Assembly (NCBI RefSeq): GCF_004309355.1
Contig: NZ_BJCC01000006.1
Coordinates: 62,001-126,000 of the forward strand
Source: Enterococcus florum
Lineage (GTDB): Bacteria; Bacillota; Bacilli; Lactobacillales; Enterococcaceae
Direction of reading: 5' to 3'
Length of the DNA: 64,000 bases
Below are positions 9,511 through 19,562 of the stretch, in pieces. The stretch's first letter is position 1. The number at the start of each line of letters is the position of its first letter. The position numbers and the translations under genes were made by a program. Below the pieces are notes generated by a model. It did no database searches. It was not told where the DNA came from and was given only the letters and a program-made list of their open reading frames with translations.

Positions 9511-10674
9511 ATGGCTACAAAACGAGATTACTACGAGGTCCTGGGACTGCAAAAAGGGGCTTCGGATGATGAAATCAAAAAAGCATATCGCAAGCTTTCC
9601 AAGCAGTATCACCCAGATATTAATAAAGAAGCGGATGCCGAAGATAAATTCAAGGAGATTTCTGAAGCTTACGAAATCTTAAGCGACCCTCAGAAGCGGG
9701 CAGCCTATGATCAATATGGACACGCGGGAACCGATCCTAACTTTGGTGGAGGTGCAGGCGGATTTGGTGGTTTTGGCGGCGGAGGCGGCTTCGGCGGCAA
9801 TGCTGGATTTGGTTTTGAAGATATTTTCGAATCATTCTTTGGTGGAGGCGGTCGACAAGCCGATCCAAATGCACCACGTCAAGGCGCTGATTTGCAATAT
9901 TCAATCAACTTGGAATTTGAAGAAGCAATCTTTGGTGTGGAAAAAGAAATCAAATACAATCGTGAAGAGGTTTGTCATACCTGTCAAGGGAATGGTGCAA
10001 AACCAGGGACTGAACCTGTTGTTTGTCATAAATGCCATGGTTCAGGATCAATCAATGTCGAACGTCAAACACCACTTGGTCGTGTGATGAGTCGACAAAC
10101 CTGTGATGTTTGTCATGGAACAGGGAAAGAGATTAAAGATCCTTGTCCAACTTGTCATGGGTCTGGACACGAAAAACGCCCGCATACTGTCAAGGTCAAT
10201 GTGCCTGCCGGGGTCGAGGATGGCCAGCAAATGCGTCTTGCTGATCAAGGAGAAGCAGGTGTGAATGGCGGACCTTACGGTGATCTGTATGTAGTATTCA
10301 AGGTTTCTCAAAGCGATATCTTTGATCGAGATGGGTCAGAAATCTATTACACCTTACCGTTAAGCTTTGTACAGGCAGCGTTAGGAGATGAGGTGGCAGT
10401 TCCTACCGTACATGGCGATGTGAAGCTGAAAATTCCTGCCGGGACACAGACAGGAACCAAATTCCGTCTTCGTGGAAAGGGCGCACCAAGATTGCGCGGG
10501 AATGCAACTGGAGATCAACAAGTTACTGTTAAGATTATCACTCCGAAAAATCTGAATGATCAGCAAAGAGAAGCCTTGCGAGCATTTGCAAAAGCAGGCG
10601 GTCAAACAGTCAGTGAACAAAAGGACGAGGGGTTCTTCGGGAAAGTCAAAGACGCCTTTGGTGGAAAAAAATAG
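9511..10674 (+). CDS. dnaJ: Chaperone protein DnaJ (Hsp40)
   Basis: A 387-residue class I DnaJ. The J domain (about 1-70) has the HPD motif at residues 34-36; a Gly/Phe-rich linker covers about 75-112; four zinc-finger repeats follow, with motifs [24 protein letters not shown] and CPTCHGSG; then the C-terminal substrate-binding domains. It stimulates DnaK ATPase and delivers substrates. GGAGGGAAGCC precedes the ATG. In many Firmicutes dnaJ is co-transcribed with dnaK; here a terminator lies between them and dnaJ seems to have its own promoter. Confidence 0.97.
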   Translation: MATKRDYYEVLGLQKGASDDEIKKAYRKLSKQYHPDINKEADAEDKFKEISEAYEILSDPQKRAAYDQYGHAGTDPNFGGGAGGFGGFGGGGGFGGNAGFGFEDIFESFFGGGGRQADPNAPRQGADLQYSINLEFEEAIFGVEKEIKYNREEVCHTCQGNGAKPGTEPVVCHKCHGSGSINVERQTPLGRVMSRQTCDVCHGTGKEIKDPCPTCHGSGHEKRPHTVKVNVPAGVEDGQQMRLADQGEAGVNGGPYGDLYVVFKVSQSDIFDRDGSEIYYTLPLSFVQAALGDEVAVPTVHGDVKLKIPAGTQTGTKFRLRGKGAPRLRGNATGDQQVTVKIITPKNLNDQQREALRAFAKAGGQTVSEQKDEGFFGKVKDAFGGKK

Positions 10675-10683
10675 AATCAATTT

Positions 10684-10711
10684 AACCAGACAATCCTGTC
10701 TGGTTTTTTTT
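10684..10711 (+). terminator. Intrinsic terminator after dnaJ
   Basis: AACCAGACA-ATCC-TGTCTGGTT followed by a T run: a nine-bp perfect stem with a four-base loop. Confidence 0.93.
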
Positions 10712-10755
10712 ATAGTATAATTTCTGTATTAGAGGGAATTTCGGGAGGCGAATGT

Positions 10756-11697
10756 ATGAAAAAAATCGAACGGGTCATCGAACGCATGATGAATGATTTG
10801 CTCTATTATTTTGTGGCAACGGACATCGATGATCTAGATCCACTGTTGCGCACGCTGCATTTCTTTGTTCAATCTGTCGATCAAAGTCGGCTGTCCAAAC
10901 GAATTGTTGATAAACGGGTGGTACGCCGGGTCTTTACAGAGCAAATGCCGCTGCATCTGCCGCTTTTTACCGATGAAAGTTTCGTTGCTTATCAAATCAT
11001 CAATGACTTTTACTATGCCTGCTTATTGGAAAAAATCATCACACGTCAGGAATATACGATGATCATCTTATTATTAAGAGAAAACCGCGAAATTTTTTTC
11101 CAACGTATGACCAATCCTGATTACTGGTCCGAACGAAAGATTCGGACATTGGACGAGTGGATGTTGGACGATAAGGAATATGATACTAAAATAGATACTA
11201 TGGCTTTTGAGACCTCGAAAATCATTGAGTTTCCCCAAAAAAAGGGGACAGCTCCGCCTCGGGCAAGAGAGTGCTCTTATCAACTTCGCATTGATATTCA
11301 AGGCTGCAAGCCGCCTGTTTGGCGACGATTGGTTTTACCTGAAGGTTCAACTTTCGAACAACTGCATCATTTGATTCAGATCATGTTTTCGCTTGAAAAC
11401 AATCCGCACTATTTTTTCGAGATTAGAAATGAAATCATCAAGAACCCAGAACTTTCATTTCGGTTCGACGCTGCGAAAAAGGTGCAGATCGATGCTTATC
11501 TTCAAAGAGGTAGTCAATTTAAATATGTAAATTCATCAACTGGAAACCAGTTTTTCAAGATCGTTGTCGAGAAAGTATTGGATCAGGTGTTTGCCATTCC
11601 TTGCTGTGCCAAAGCAAAAGGGTTGACTGCTGATGCTTCAGATCTTGATTTGAAACGAATCGATCGTGAAATGCATGAATACTGGAAGAGCGACTGA
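10756..11697 (+). CDS. Two-part protein with C-terminal pRiA4b ORF-3-like domain
   Basis: 313 residues. The C-terminal half (about 175-310) starts YQLRIDIQGCKPPVWRRLVL and continues LEQ/HHLIQ-like, matching the plasmid pRiA4b ORF-3-like domain (Pfam PRiA4_ORF3), which is widespread and without a well-established biochemical role. The N-terminal half (about 1-160) is largely helical and I do not recognise it. It has its own TATAAT at 10716-10721, the RBS GGGAGGCG and a terminator overlapping its stop, so it is a single-gene unit between dnaJ and mprF. Neighbours give no functional hint. Function unknown. Confidence 0.7.
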   Translation: MKKIERVIERMMNDLLYYFVATDIDDLDPLLRTLHFFVQSVDQSRLSKRIVDKRVVRRVFTEQMPLHLPLFTDESFVAYQIINDFYYACLLEKIITRQEYTMIILLLRENREIFFQRMTNPDYWSERKIRTLDEWMLDDKEYDTKIDTMAFETSKIIEFPQKKGTAPPRARECSYQLRIDIQGCKPPVWRRLVLPEGSTFEQLHHLIQIMFSLENNPHYFFEIRNEIIKNPELSFRFDAAKKVQIDAYLQRGSQFKYVNSSTGNQFFKIVVEKVLDQVFAIPCCAKAKGLTADASDLDLKRIDREMHEYWKSD

Positions 11698-11713
11698 TCG
11701 GTCGCTCTTTTTT
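11686..11713 (+). terminator. Intrinsic terminator overlapping the stop codon
   Basis: AAGAGCGAC-N6-GTCGCTCTT plus a T run; the TGA stop of the preceding gene lies at the start of the loop. Confidence 0.88.
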
Positions 11714-12026
11714 GCTGGACAATAAATTCGGTTCAAAAAGAAAATTGAAAGAAGTAAAGTAAGACCTTTTGTAATAGGCAAAATCATCCAAACCGTTGTT
11801 CATTCCAAAATTTTACTAATGAAATCCCCTTTAAACATCGCTAAGGCAACTGTTTGCTTAGGATTTCCGAACGATGAAAAGAAAATGCTGAAAACGGAGC
11901 ATCCGCTTGCTGAAGCGATGGTTAGTTTAAGAGTGCGAGACTGAGCAAAGAAAGAGCGATATTCAGCGAAGCCAATCCTAAAACACCGAAAAAAAGACCT
12001 GAGAAGCAAGTTCTCAGGTCGATTGG
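11698..12026. other. Intergenic region between convergent genes
   Basis: About 330 bases between the unknown gene and the convergent mprF, with a terminator at each end. A 41-codon open frame starts with ATG at 11819 but has no ribosome binding site. Nothing else recognisable. Confidence 0.5.
11988..12020 (-). terminator. Intrinsic terminator of mprF
   Basis: Read on the minus strand: GACCTGAGAA, a five-base loop, TTCTCAGGTC, then seven T. It lies just after the mprF stop. Confidence 0.93.
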
Positions 12027-14603
12027 TTAGTTTCTCAGCAGAAATCGTTTTATTCCACTAGGTCTTTTTTCGCCTTTGATCGGAGCATTATCGACAATCA
12101 GCAGTGCAATCATAACAAAGCCGATCCAACTATCTCGAGAATACAGTACATATTCAGGTATCCATTCAGAGGCGTACTTGTCCTTGTATTCTTTTAGGCC
12201 GCCAAAGGAGTAAAAACGGGAGCCGAAATGATAAACCAAATAGGCGATTCTTTCTTGCGTAAAACTTTTCCTAGAAGTACCCACGTTGGCTAATGGAGCC
12301 ATTCCTAAATCAAAGTAAGCAACCCCTTGTTCTCTCATATACTGAAAAAGGTTGATAAACAAAAAGTCCATCGTACCGCTTGGCGCTTTTTTGGGGCTGT
12401 GCCGCATCAAGTCGATCGTACCGATCTCCTTAGAATAGGTTGGCATGAAGTTTGCGAAGGCGACAAGTTCTTCCTCTTTATTTTTTACGACAGCGATTGG
12501 GGCACGCTGCAGATAATCCTCAGAGAAAAAGCCTAGGGAAAATCCCTTTTCCTTGCGGCCAGCAAGCCACTCATCAGAGATTCCTTTTAATTGCTGCATG
12601 GTTTCGGCAGAAAAGGGCGGTTGTAAAACATCAAATTGGAAACCTTCTTTAATGTTTTTGTTGAAACTCGACCGTTGCCCCTTCCTCTTTTTACCGCTTA
12701 GAGTAAAATCAGGCAAAAAGACATGAGCCTTCTCGCCAAACTTGATAAAGTCATATCCAAACTCATGCAGAATCATGACCATCTCTTCACCGTTTTCATA
12801 AAACACCGGCTGATAATTGTATTTATCTGCTTCAGTGATCAGTGCTTCTGTAGCAGCTGGAAAGTCCTCCTTTTTGCCAGAGGGATCTCCCATAATCAAT
12901 AACTTGTTGTTAAAGGTAGCCAGTTGAAAAAAAACAGTATCAATCTCTCCGGATTGATAATAAAACACCTGTTTGTCCTTTAAAAATACTAATTGGCTGT
13001 CCGGATTGCCTCCATAAGTCTCAAGAATAGATTGTACTCGAGTGTCCTCTACGGCTTCACCGATTCTGATTCGCGGGCCTTTTAAAAAACGAATCAATAA
13101 TAAGACGATTAGTGAGACCAGTAAAATGGCTGCGAAACCAACGATCCAAATCTGTTCGCTGGGAAATAAAAAGAATTCCGGCAAGTGGTGGCGATGGTGA
13201 ATTGTTGGACTATTGTAGACCCCGATCACGATGTAGAGAAGTGCCAATCCACCTATGATGAAGCCGTCAATGGTAAGCCATTCCGCGGAATAAACCAGCT
13301 GTTCTCGATACAATTCTCCCTTTGAAAAAATGACAAAAAGCAGCAGTAAGGTTAAATAAATCCCTGTAAATACCGTAAATCCTGCGGCCAAAGTGTAGAC
13401 AAAGCTAAGTAAAATCAAGATGATCGTCGGCCAAAATCCTCTTTTTACCCGAGCAGCAATGCCTCTTCCAGCAATAATCAATAAGTAACCTAACAAGATA
13501 GCCGGGAAAACAACGATTGCTCGGGAGTGTATTGGATTCAGCCTGCGTAAAAAGCGAAAATGCTCAAACGCCTCTGGGATCGTGGCAGATAACACGAGCA
13601 TAGTCCCCGTAAAATACAGCAAGATGACCTCCAGCTTGTGTGCCAGTTCTTTTAGCAGGTCGACTGGAATCCCATGATAGTGCTGGTTCAATGTGGTTCC
13701 AATATTTCTAAAGAATAAGACGATACCTATCAAAAAAGGAATAATGTAATAAAAAAGCCGGAATAGTAAAATCCAAGCGACCACAGTCTCTCTTGAAATA
13801 CCTAAAGCAGACAATCCGATGATCATCATCAAATCAAAGCTGCCCAGCTCTCCGGGGATCATTGAGACAATACCGATGACTGTTGCTGCAATAAACAATG
13901 GAACAACTTGTCTAATCTCAAATGAGATTCCCATCAAAAAGCCTGTTGAGATAAAACTAACGAGTACACCCGTCCATTCAAGAAAAGAGGTGCCGATCAA
14001 TTGGAATCGTTCGCGGTTTTTTAGGTCCCCTAAATATTCTCCTTTTCCAAAGACACTTAAAAGAAACACGATTGGGAAATAAAGCCCGCCGCCAATCAAC
14101 CAAAGCCAATATTGCTGCAGATAAGATCCAGTTTGTCCGGTCAAGGTCAGAAAAAAAGAAAGCAATGCGTAGATCGACAGGCCAGACATCGTAAAAACCA
14201 GCACTTTTGACAAAGCCTTCACAACTGCTTTACCTGAAGTCTTTTTTCCGTATAATTCAGAGCGCAGCCCTGCACTGATAAAACCGCCAAAACCCGCTAT
14301 ATTATTCAATGTATTAACAAGCCAACTTGTTTCTAATAAATATACCTTATTCGGTTTTTGCCCTAACAATCGGTTCAAAACCCAATCGTACCCGACCATC
14401 GGCAGAATCGCGAGTAAACCAATAAGCGCCATTAAGACAATTCGTCCCTTGCTGATTTGATCGAAAATCGTTCCCAACTGATCGAACGAAATGGTTTTTC
14501 CAATATTCATCAATTCTGATACGACGATTACCACCACGGAAAGTAGAAAAATAACTTTTATTTTTCCTAAGCGGTTTTTGAACCATTCTACTATGTTCTT
14601 CAA
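12027..14603 (-). CDS. mprF: Phosphatidylglycerol lysyltransferase MprF
   Basis: About 858 residues. The N-terminal two thirds hold many membrane segments (the flippase part, LPG synthase TM domain); the C-terminal third (about 530-830) is the cytosolic DUF2156 aminoacyl-transfer domain, with SSFNKNIKEGF and a DLGMAPLANVG motif typical of the family. MprF adds lysine (sometimes alanine or arginine) from charged tRNA to phosphatidylglycerol and flips the product outward, lowering the negative surface charge and protecting against cationic peptides and daptomycin. The TTG at 14603 is preferred: GAGGTGA lies just ahead, whereas the upstream ATG at 14675 would overlap the preceding hydrolase gene. 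It follows that gene by 10 bases. Confidence 0.92.
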   Translation of the reverse strand: MKNIVEWFKNRLGKIKVIFLLSVVVIVVSELMNIGKTISFDQLGTIFDQISKGRIVLMALIGLLAILPMVGYDWVLNRLLGQKPNKVYLLETSWLVNTLNNIAGFGGFISAGLRSELYGKKTSGKAVVKALSKVLVFTMSGLSIYALLSFFLTLTGQTGSYLQQYWLWLIGGGLYFPIVFLLSVFGKGEYLGDLKNRERFQLIGTSFLEWTGVLVSFISTGFLMGISFEIRQVVPLFIAATVIGIVSMIPGELGSFDLMMIIGLSALGISRETVVAWILLFRLFYYIIPFLIGIVLFFRNIGTTLNQHYHGIPVDLLKELAHKLEVILLYFTGTMLVLSATIPEAFEHFRFLRRLNPIHSRAIVVFPAILLGYLLIIAGRGIAARVKRGFWPTIILILLSFVYTLAAGFTVFTGIYLTLLLLFVIFSKGELYREQLVYSAEWLTIDGFIIGGLALLYIVIGVYNSPTIHHRHHLPEFFLFPSEQIWIVGFAAILLVSLIVLLLIRFLKGPRIRIGEAVEDTRVQSILETYGGNPDSQLVFLKDKQVFYYQSGEIDTVFFQLATFNNKLLIMGDPSGKKEDFPAATEALITEADKYNYQPVFYENGEEMVMILHEFGYDFIKFGEKAHVFLPDFTLSGKKRKGQRSSFNKNIKEGFQFDVLQPPFSAETMQQLKGISDEWLAGRKEKGFSLGFFSEDYLQRAPIAVVKNKEEELVAFANFMPTYSKEIGTIDLMRHSPKKAPSGTMDFLFINLFQYMREQGVAYFDLGMAPLANVGTSRKSFTQERIAYLVYHFGSRFYSFGGLKEYKDKYASEWIPEYVLYSRDSWIGFVMIALLIVDNAPIKGEKRPSGIKRFLLRN

Positions 14604-14613
14604 TCTATTCACC

Positions 14614-15333
14614 TCAGTTTTCCAATAAAAATTGCAATACTTCCTGATTAAAACGTTTCGGGTTTCTTCTGGCAAACATATGTCCCTGACCGGAAACTAA
14701 CGCGAAGCTGGCATTAGGAATCGAACGGGCGATATACATGCTGTGCTCAGTCTTTATCACATCATGCTTGCCTACAATAACCAGAGTTGGTGCAGCAATC
14801 CGTTCAAGATCTTCTTTCTTGACTCCGATATCTCGAAACAGCAATCTTAAAATCGGTAAAAAATTACGCATCCCTGTATCAAAAAAGGCTCCTAGCCAGA
14901 CGATCGCATATTGAATGTAACTCCCGAAATGAGGAAGTGATCGAACACCGCTAGGGTCGGTATTGCCTGCATTCAAAATCAAATGATCCACCATAGCGGG
15001 ATAGCGGCAGGCAAACACCATCGCTAAGTTTGCACCATCACTAAAACCAAGAAAATCTGCTTTTTCCAGTTGCTCTTTCATCATCAGTGTTCGCAAGTCT
15101 TCTGCCATCAATTGAAAGCTGATTTTCTTTTGAGTATTGGTTGAACGACCATGGCCGCGACTATCTATGACAAAAACAGTGAAATGCTTGCTGAAGCTGT
15201 TGAGCTGTCTTGAAAAGTATTTTCCGCTGCCGCCGTTTCCGTGAAGTAGAAATAGGGCAGGTCCAGCACCATATTTTTCATAATAGATTTCTGAACCGTC
15301 TTGCATGACGGCTGTTCGTTTCTCGTTTTTCAA
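14614..15333 (-). CDS. Alpha/beta hydrolase
   Basis: About 239 residues. The fold markers are LFLLHGNGGSG (oxyanion region), the nucleophile elbow GFSDG, an Asp in VGKHDVI and the catalytic His in GQGHMF. The TTG at 15333 is chosen because TAGGTGATG precedes it; the ATG at 15423 would place the start upstream of the probable promoter. Substrate unknown; the family includes esterases, lipases and thioesterases. It is the first gene of a two-gene minus-strand unit with mprF, 10 bases apart, which suggests but does not prove a lipid-related role. Confidence 0.85.
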   Translation of the reverse strand: MKNEKRTAVMQDGSEIYYEKYGAGPALFLLHGNGGSGKYFSRQLNSFSKHFTVFVIDSRGHGRSTNTQKKISFQLMAEDLRTLMMKEQLEKADFLGFSDGANLAMVFACRYPAMVDHLILNAGNTDPSGVRSLPHFGSYIQYAIVWLGAFFDTGMRNFLPILRLLFRDIGVKKEDLERIAAPTLVIVGKHDVIKTEHSMYIARSIPNASFALVSGQGHMFARRNPKRFNQEVLQFLLEN

Positions 15334-15353
15334 ATCATCACCTACTAATGTAT

Positions 15354-15383
15354 AGTATACCGATTTTCTTGGAGGTTTCACAA
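15354..15383 (-). promoter_or_regulatory. Probable promoter of the hydrolase-mprF unit
   Basis: On the minus strand, TTGTGA (15383-15378) and TATACT (15359-15354) with an 18-base spacer, about 20 bases before the TTG start. Confidence 0.5.
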
Positions 15384-15493
15384 CTAAATGGGTAAATAAA
15401 CTGAATACTTTCTTATGATTCATTAAAGAAGTATAAAACCGTCAGAAATTGCTTTTAAAATTAATAAGCCTTCTTGTACTATAAGAGAAAATA

Positions 15494-16138
15494 TTGAATG
15501 TTTGGACGAATTTACGAATGATGAGCAAATTTTTAAAACGACTGCTACTCTTTGTATTGCTGCTAAGTCTGATGGCAGCGGGAGTGATGTTTTATCGAAC
15601 CAATCAATCGACTAAAAATGTAAATCACTACCGGTCTGAAGTAGCAGAAATCGCTGCTGAGAACGGCATGGAAAAATACACAGATGTGATATTGGCTATT
15701 ATGTATACTGAGTCAAAGGGCAAAGGGACTGACTTAATGCAAAGCTCCGAAAGTGTTTATGGTGTCAGAGGACAGATTTCTTCTCAGAAAGAGAGCATTG
15801 AGCAAGGAATCTCGCACTTCGCAGAAAGCCTTCGATTGAGTAGAGAAGCCGGGTGTGATCTTTCTACCGCGATTCAAGCGTATAATTATGGGTTTCAATA
15901 CATCGATTTTGTGAAAGCGCATGGCGGAACCAATTCTGTAGAGTTGGCGGAACAGTATTCTAGAGATGTTTTGTCCCCTCAAATGGGGAACAACGAACAA
16001 AACCAATACCGCTATGTCAAATGGCAGGCTGTTTTGTACAATGGGGGTTATTTATACCAAGACGGCGGCAACATGTTTTATGCGGATGTCGTGTCCATGA
16101 ATCAGCACCTGCTTGACTGGTTTCAAAGGATTCAGTAA
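15494..16138 (+). CDS. Membrane-anchored lysozyme-like protein
   Basis: About 205-214 residues depending on the start. An N-terminal hydrophobic segment (around residues 14-34) should anchor or export it. The rest matches the bacterial lysozyme-like family (Pfam Lysozyme_like): ILAIMYTESKGKG carries the likely catalytic Glu, followed by SSESVYG, a Gly/Asn-Tyr region AIQAYNYGF and YVKWQAVLYNGG. Such proteins cleave peptidoglycan glycan strands or act as small wall-remodelling enzymes. Start choice is weak: ATG at 15494 or the ATG pair near 15518-15521; no good ribosome binding site precedes either. It stands alone between divergent mprF and dnaG. Confidence 0.75.
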   Translation: MNVWTNLRMMSKFLKRLLLFVLLLSLMAAGVMFYRTNQSTKNVNHYRSEVAEIAAENGMEKYTDVILAIMYTESKGKGTDLMQSSESVYGVRGQISSQKESIEQGISHFAESLRLSREAGCDLSTAIQAYNYGFQYIDFVKAHGGTNSVELAEQYSRDVLSPQMGNNEQNQYRYVKWQAVLYNGGYLYQDGGNMFYADVVSMNQHLLDWFQRIQ

Positions 16139-16162
16139 GTCTTAAAACAGACGGCACAAAAC

Positions 16163-16190
16163 TTGCAAAAAGTAAGAGAAATGTTATAAT
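16163..16190 (+). promoter_or_regulatory. Probable dnaG-rpoD promoter
   Basis: TTGCAA at 16163-16168 and TATAAT at 16185-16190 with a 16-base spacer, about 100 bases before the dnaG start. The leader contains AAAAGTCGC...GCGATTTTT (about 16212-16251), a weak terminator-like hairpin with a long loop. Confidence 0.6.
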
Positions 16191-16289
16191 GATAGATGTA
16201 TAATTTTGCCTAAAAGTCGCGCTGATCGAACATTGTATTGGGGCGATTTTTGTAGCTGTTATCATAATTTTGGAATTGGGGTGATGTTT

Positions 16290-18116
16290 GTGGCACAAAG
16301 GATTCCCCAAGAGGTGATCGATGAGGTCCGCAGCAAAACCAATATCGTGGAAGTTGTCGGGCAATATGTTCAATTAAAAAAGGCCGGAAAGAACTATTCA
16401 GGGCTATGCCCATTTCATGAGGAGAAGACTCCTTCGTTCAGTGTTGCGGAAGACAAGCAGATGTTTTATTGCTTTGGTTGCGGCAAAGGTGGGAATGTTT
16501 TTACTTTTTTACAGGAATTGGAAGGGCTGAATTTTCCCGAGGCAGTCAAACGTGTGGCCGATCTTGAACAAATCCCATTGGCTTTTGAGATTCGTTCCGA
16601 ACCAGTTTCTGAAGTTTCCTCACAACAGCGGCAATTGCTTGCACTGCACGAGCGCGTCAGAGATTTGTATCATCACATATTGATGAATACGAAGGTCGGA
16701 GAAGAGGCGTTGAACTATCTTCATGAACGTGGATTGAACGATGAACTGATTGAAGAGTTTAACATCGGATTCGCACCAAACGAGCGTGGTTTTTTAGTTC
16801 AGGTATGTCAGCAAGACAAGATTGAAACAGCTGTGATGGAAAACAGCGGATTGTTCGTTCAACGTGAAGATGGAAGCTTCAATGACCGCTTTTATCAACG
16901 AGTGATGTTTCCTTTGAATGATCCTCGTGGTCGAACGGTTGGGTTTTCCGGACGTTTGTTGGTCTCAAAAGATTTTTCTGGAGAAAATCAGCCGAAGTAT
17001 TTGAATTCACCTGAGACAGAATTGTTTAACAAACGGCAAGTATTATTTAATTTTGACAAAGCGCGTAATGAGATCCGCAAACAAGGAGAAGCGATCCTGT
17101 TTGAAGGATTCATGGATGTGCTAGCCGCGTGGCAGGCCGGAATCAAGATCGGCTTGGCTTCGATGGGAACCAGCTTGACAGAACAGCAGATCCGTGCGAT
17201 CGAACGGCTCACCAGTCATGTCATATTGGCTTATGATGGTGATAGTGCTGGACTCACAGCTACGGAACGGGCGTTGAGGTTGTTGACAGACCATAGTCGG
17301 TTGCAATTATCCGCTGTAACAATCCCTGAGAAGCTGGACCCGGATGAATATTTAAGGAAATATGGTGCAGAGGAATTACGAAACCTGCTGCAGCATGGAA
17401 GACAGACTCCTTTTGTTTTCAAGATGAATTACCTTGAAAAAGGATTGAATCTCGAAAACGAAAATGATCGATTGATTTATTTGAATGAGTTAGTCGATGA
17501 GCTGGTAAAGGTTCAATCTCCGATGGAGCAAGATCTTTACCTAGGGCAATTGTCTGAGCGTTTTGATATCACTCGAGAAGGACTTAAGCAGCAGTTGAAA
17601 CAGGCAAGACGATCTCAGCGCTCTGAGCGCAGAGAACAACGCCAAGTGATAGATACTACTGCACCAGTACCACAAAAAAGCAGTCTCTCTATCGTTGAAA
17701 AGGCTGAAAGAATGTTGTTGTATCGAGGAATGAATGAACGTAGTGTTCGCGAACGATTGGTGCAAGATGAGGTTCAATTCGTGCACGATCAATACCAGGA
17801 ATTGCTGCTTCACTTAGATAGTTATATGATGGTTCATGATCAATTTGTTTTAGCAGATTTTCTGAACTATTTACAGGAAGACTCAATGAAACGTTTAATC
17901 ATTGAGATTTCCGTTTTACAAATGTCAGAGGATAGTACGGAAGAGGAAATCTATGACTTAATGCAGGTGATCTCGCAGGCTGGCATCGCTGATGAAATCA
18001 AAAAACGACAAAAAGAGCAGCTGGAAGCCAGAAAAGCTGGAAATCAGCAAAGAGAATTAGAATTAACAATCCAAATTATCGAACTGACGAAGCGCTTGAA
18101 ACAAGCCGAAATGTGA
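16290..18116 (+). CDS. dnaG: DNA primase DnaG
   Basis: 608 residues from the GTG. The N-terminal CHC2 zinc-binding domain ([13 protein letters not shown] ... [10 protein letters not shown]), the TOPRIM core ([20 protein letters not shown]) and the C-terminal helicase-binding region are all present. It makes RNA primers for replication. The GTG at 16290 is preferred because GGGGTGAT lies immediately upstream and overlaps the ATG at 16284; the product then begins [13 protein letters not shown], the usual N-terminus of enterococcal DnaG as I recall it. The stop lies 17 bases before the rpoD ATG, so the two form the conserved macromolecular-synthesis pair. Confidence 0.96.
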   Translation: MAQRIPQEVIDEVRSKTNIVEVVGQYVQLKKAGKNYSGLCPFHEEKTPSFSVAEDKQMFYCFGCGKGGNVFTFLQELEGLNFPEAVKRVADLEQIPLAFEIRSEPVSEVSSQQRQLLALHERVRDLYHHILMNTKVGEEALNYLHERGLNDELIEEFNIGFAPNERGFLVQVCQQDKIETAVMENSGLFVQREDGSFNDRFYQRVMFPLNDPRGRTVGFSGRLLVSKDFSGENQPKYLNSPETELFNKRQVLFNFDKARNEIRKQGEAILFEGFMDVLAAWQAGIKIGLASMGTSLTEQQIRAIERLTSHVILAYDGDSAGLTATERALRLLTDHSRLQLSAVTIPEKLDPDEYLRKYGAEELRNLLQHGRQTPFVFKMNYLEKGLNLENENDRLIYLNELVDELVKVQSPMEQDLYLGQLSERFDITREGLKQQLKQARRSQRSERREQRQVIDTTAPVPQKSSLSIVEKAERMLLYRGMNERSVRERLVQDEVQFVHDQYQELLLHLDSYMMVHDQFVLADFLNYLQEDSMKRLIIEISVLQMSEDSTEEEIYDLMQVISQAGIADEIKKRQKEQLEARKAGNQQRELELTIQIIELTKRLKQAEM

Positions 18117-18133
18117 AAGGGGCATTTTTATTT

Positions 18134-19243
18134 ATGGCAGATGTAAAAACCAACAAAGAATACCAAACCGCTCTAGCAGCCTTTATCAAGGAGAAAAAAC
18201 CATTAGGTCAAGTTGTTTATGATGAGTTGACCAATCGGATGGCGACACCTTACTCTTTGAATGCCGAAGCGATGGATCAATTGATCCAAAAAGTCGAAGA
18301 TGCTGGAATCAGCGTTGTTGACGAGAACGGCGAGCCTTCAAAAGCAAGCCTAAAACAAAATGAGAAAGCTGCAAAGGCTGCAGCTGTCGAAGATTTGTCT
18401 GCCCCTACTGGAGTAAAAATCAATGATCCCGTTCGTATGTATTTAAAAGAAATCGGACGTGTTCCTTTATTAACAGCTGAAGAAGAAGTCGAATTAGCTT
18501 TATTGATCGAACAAGGAGATCAAGAAGCAAAACAACGTTTGGCTGAAGCCAACTTACGTTTGGTCGTAAGTATTGCAAAACGCTATGTCGGACGCGGTAT
18601 GCAGTTTCTTGATCTGATTCAAGAAGGCAATATGGGATTGATGAAGGCTGTTGAAAAATTTGATTACCGTAAAGGTTTTAAGTTTTCTACCTACGCAACC
18701 TGGTGGATTCGCCAAGCCATTACGCGAGCAATCGCTGACCAAGCTCGAACGATCCGTATCCCTGTGCATATGGTCGAAACGATCAATAAACTCATTCGAG
18801 TGCAGCGTCAATTATTGCAAGATCTTGGAAGAGAACCTACACCAGAAGAGATCGGAGCTGAAATGGATCTCCCGACTGAAAAGGTACGTGAGATTTTAAA
18901 AATTGCTCAGGAACCTGTTTCTCTGGAAACACCAATTGGTGAAGAGGATGATTCTCATCTAGGTGATTTCATCGAAGATCAAGAAGCAACCAGTCCAGCT
19001 GAACACGCAGCGTCTGAGATGCTGAAGGAACAATTAGAGGATGTACTGGATACATTGACGGACCGCGAGGAGAATGTATTGCGCTTGCGTTTTGGATTAG
19101 ACGATGGCAGAACACGCACCTTAGAAGAGGTTGGTAAAGTCTTTGGCGTCACTCGTGAACGGATTCGTCAGATCGAGGCGAAGGCATTACGTAAATTGCG
19201 TCATCCCTCTCGTTCGAAACAATTAAAAGATTTCTTAGAATAA
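18134..19243 (+). CDS. rpoD: RNA polymerase primary sigma factor RpoD (SigA)
   Basis: 369 residues. Region 1.1 is at the N-terminus, region 1.2-2.4 includes [16 protein letters not shown] and [15 protein letters not shown], and region 4.2 includes [19 protein letters not shown]. It directs transcription from the -35/-10 promoters seen throughout the window. The ATG at 18134 follows AAAGGGG; a GTG at 18113 overlapping the dnaG stop would add seven residues and is less likely. A 16-bp-stem terminator follows directly. Confidence 0.97.
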   Translation: MADVKTNKEYQTALAAFIKEKKPLGQVVYDELTNRMATPYSLNAEAMDQLIQKVEDAGISVVDENGEPSKASLKQNEKAAKAAAVEDLSAPTGVKINDPVRMYLKEIGRVPLLTAEEEVELALLIEQGDQEAKQRLAEANLRLVVSIAKRYVGRGMQFLDLIQEGNMGLMKAVEKFDYRKGFKFSTYATWWIRQAITRAIADQARTIRIPVHMVETINKLIRVQRQLLQDLGREPTPEEIGAEMDLPTEKVREILKIAQEPVSLETPIGEEDDSHLGDFIEDQEATSPAEHAASEMLKEQLEDVLDTLTDREENVLRLRFGLDDGRTRTLEEVGKVFGVTRERIRQIEAKALRKLRHPSRSKQLKDFLE

Positions 19244-19254
19244 GCATTCACGGC

Positions 19255-19295
19255 AGATCAAGAGAAAGTCGTCAGACTTTCTCTTGATCTTTTTT
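19255..19295 (+). terminator. Strong intrinsic terminator after rpoD
   Basis: A perfect 16-bp stem with the four-base loop GTCA, followed by a T run. Confidence 0.96.
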
Positions 19296-19562
19296 CTAGC
19301 TATTTTTTCACAAAGAAAATAGGCAGTACACAAATGATACATTTCAAATATATTGAAAAAAATTATTAATGCATAAGCAGTTATTAATTATTGAGTAATA
19401 ATCAAATTATATTTTTAACAACCCGACAAAATCACTTATTTCCCTTTAGAAAGTAATTTTCCGCTTTTCCTTGTTTTCATGAAAAAGCGTAGAATACATA
19501 TTGGAAGTGTTTTAATAATATGTTAAATTAAGGACTGAGAAAAGGGAAAGGAGTCGATTAAA

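Noticed and set aside
9461-10087. Plus-strand frames of 73 and 126 codons within dnaJ
   Set aside because: They are alternative frames of the repetitive J and Gly/Phe region; dnaJ itself explains the sequence.
11819-11944. 41-codon plus-strand open frame between the convergent genes before mprF
   Set aside because: No ribosome binding site, no promoter, no family; kept only as a remark in the intergenic entry.
16206-16289. N-terminal extension of DnaG from ATG at 16206
   Set aside because: It would begin about 15 bases after the -10, contains the leader hairpin and gives an atypical N-terminus; the GTG at 16290 with GGGGTGAT is better.
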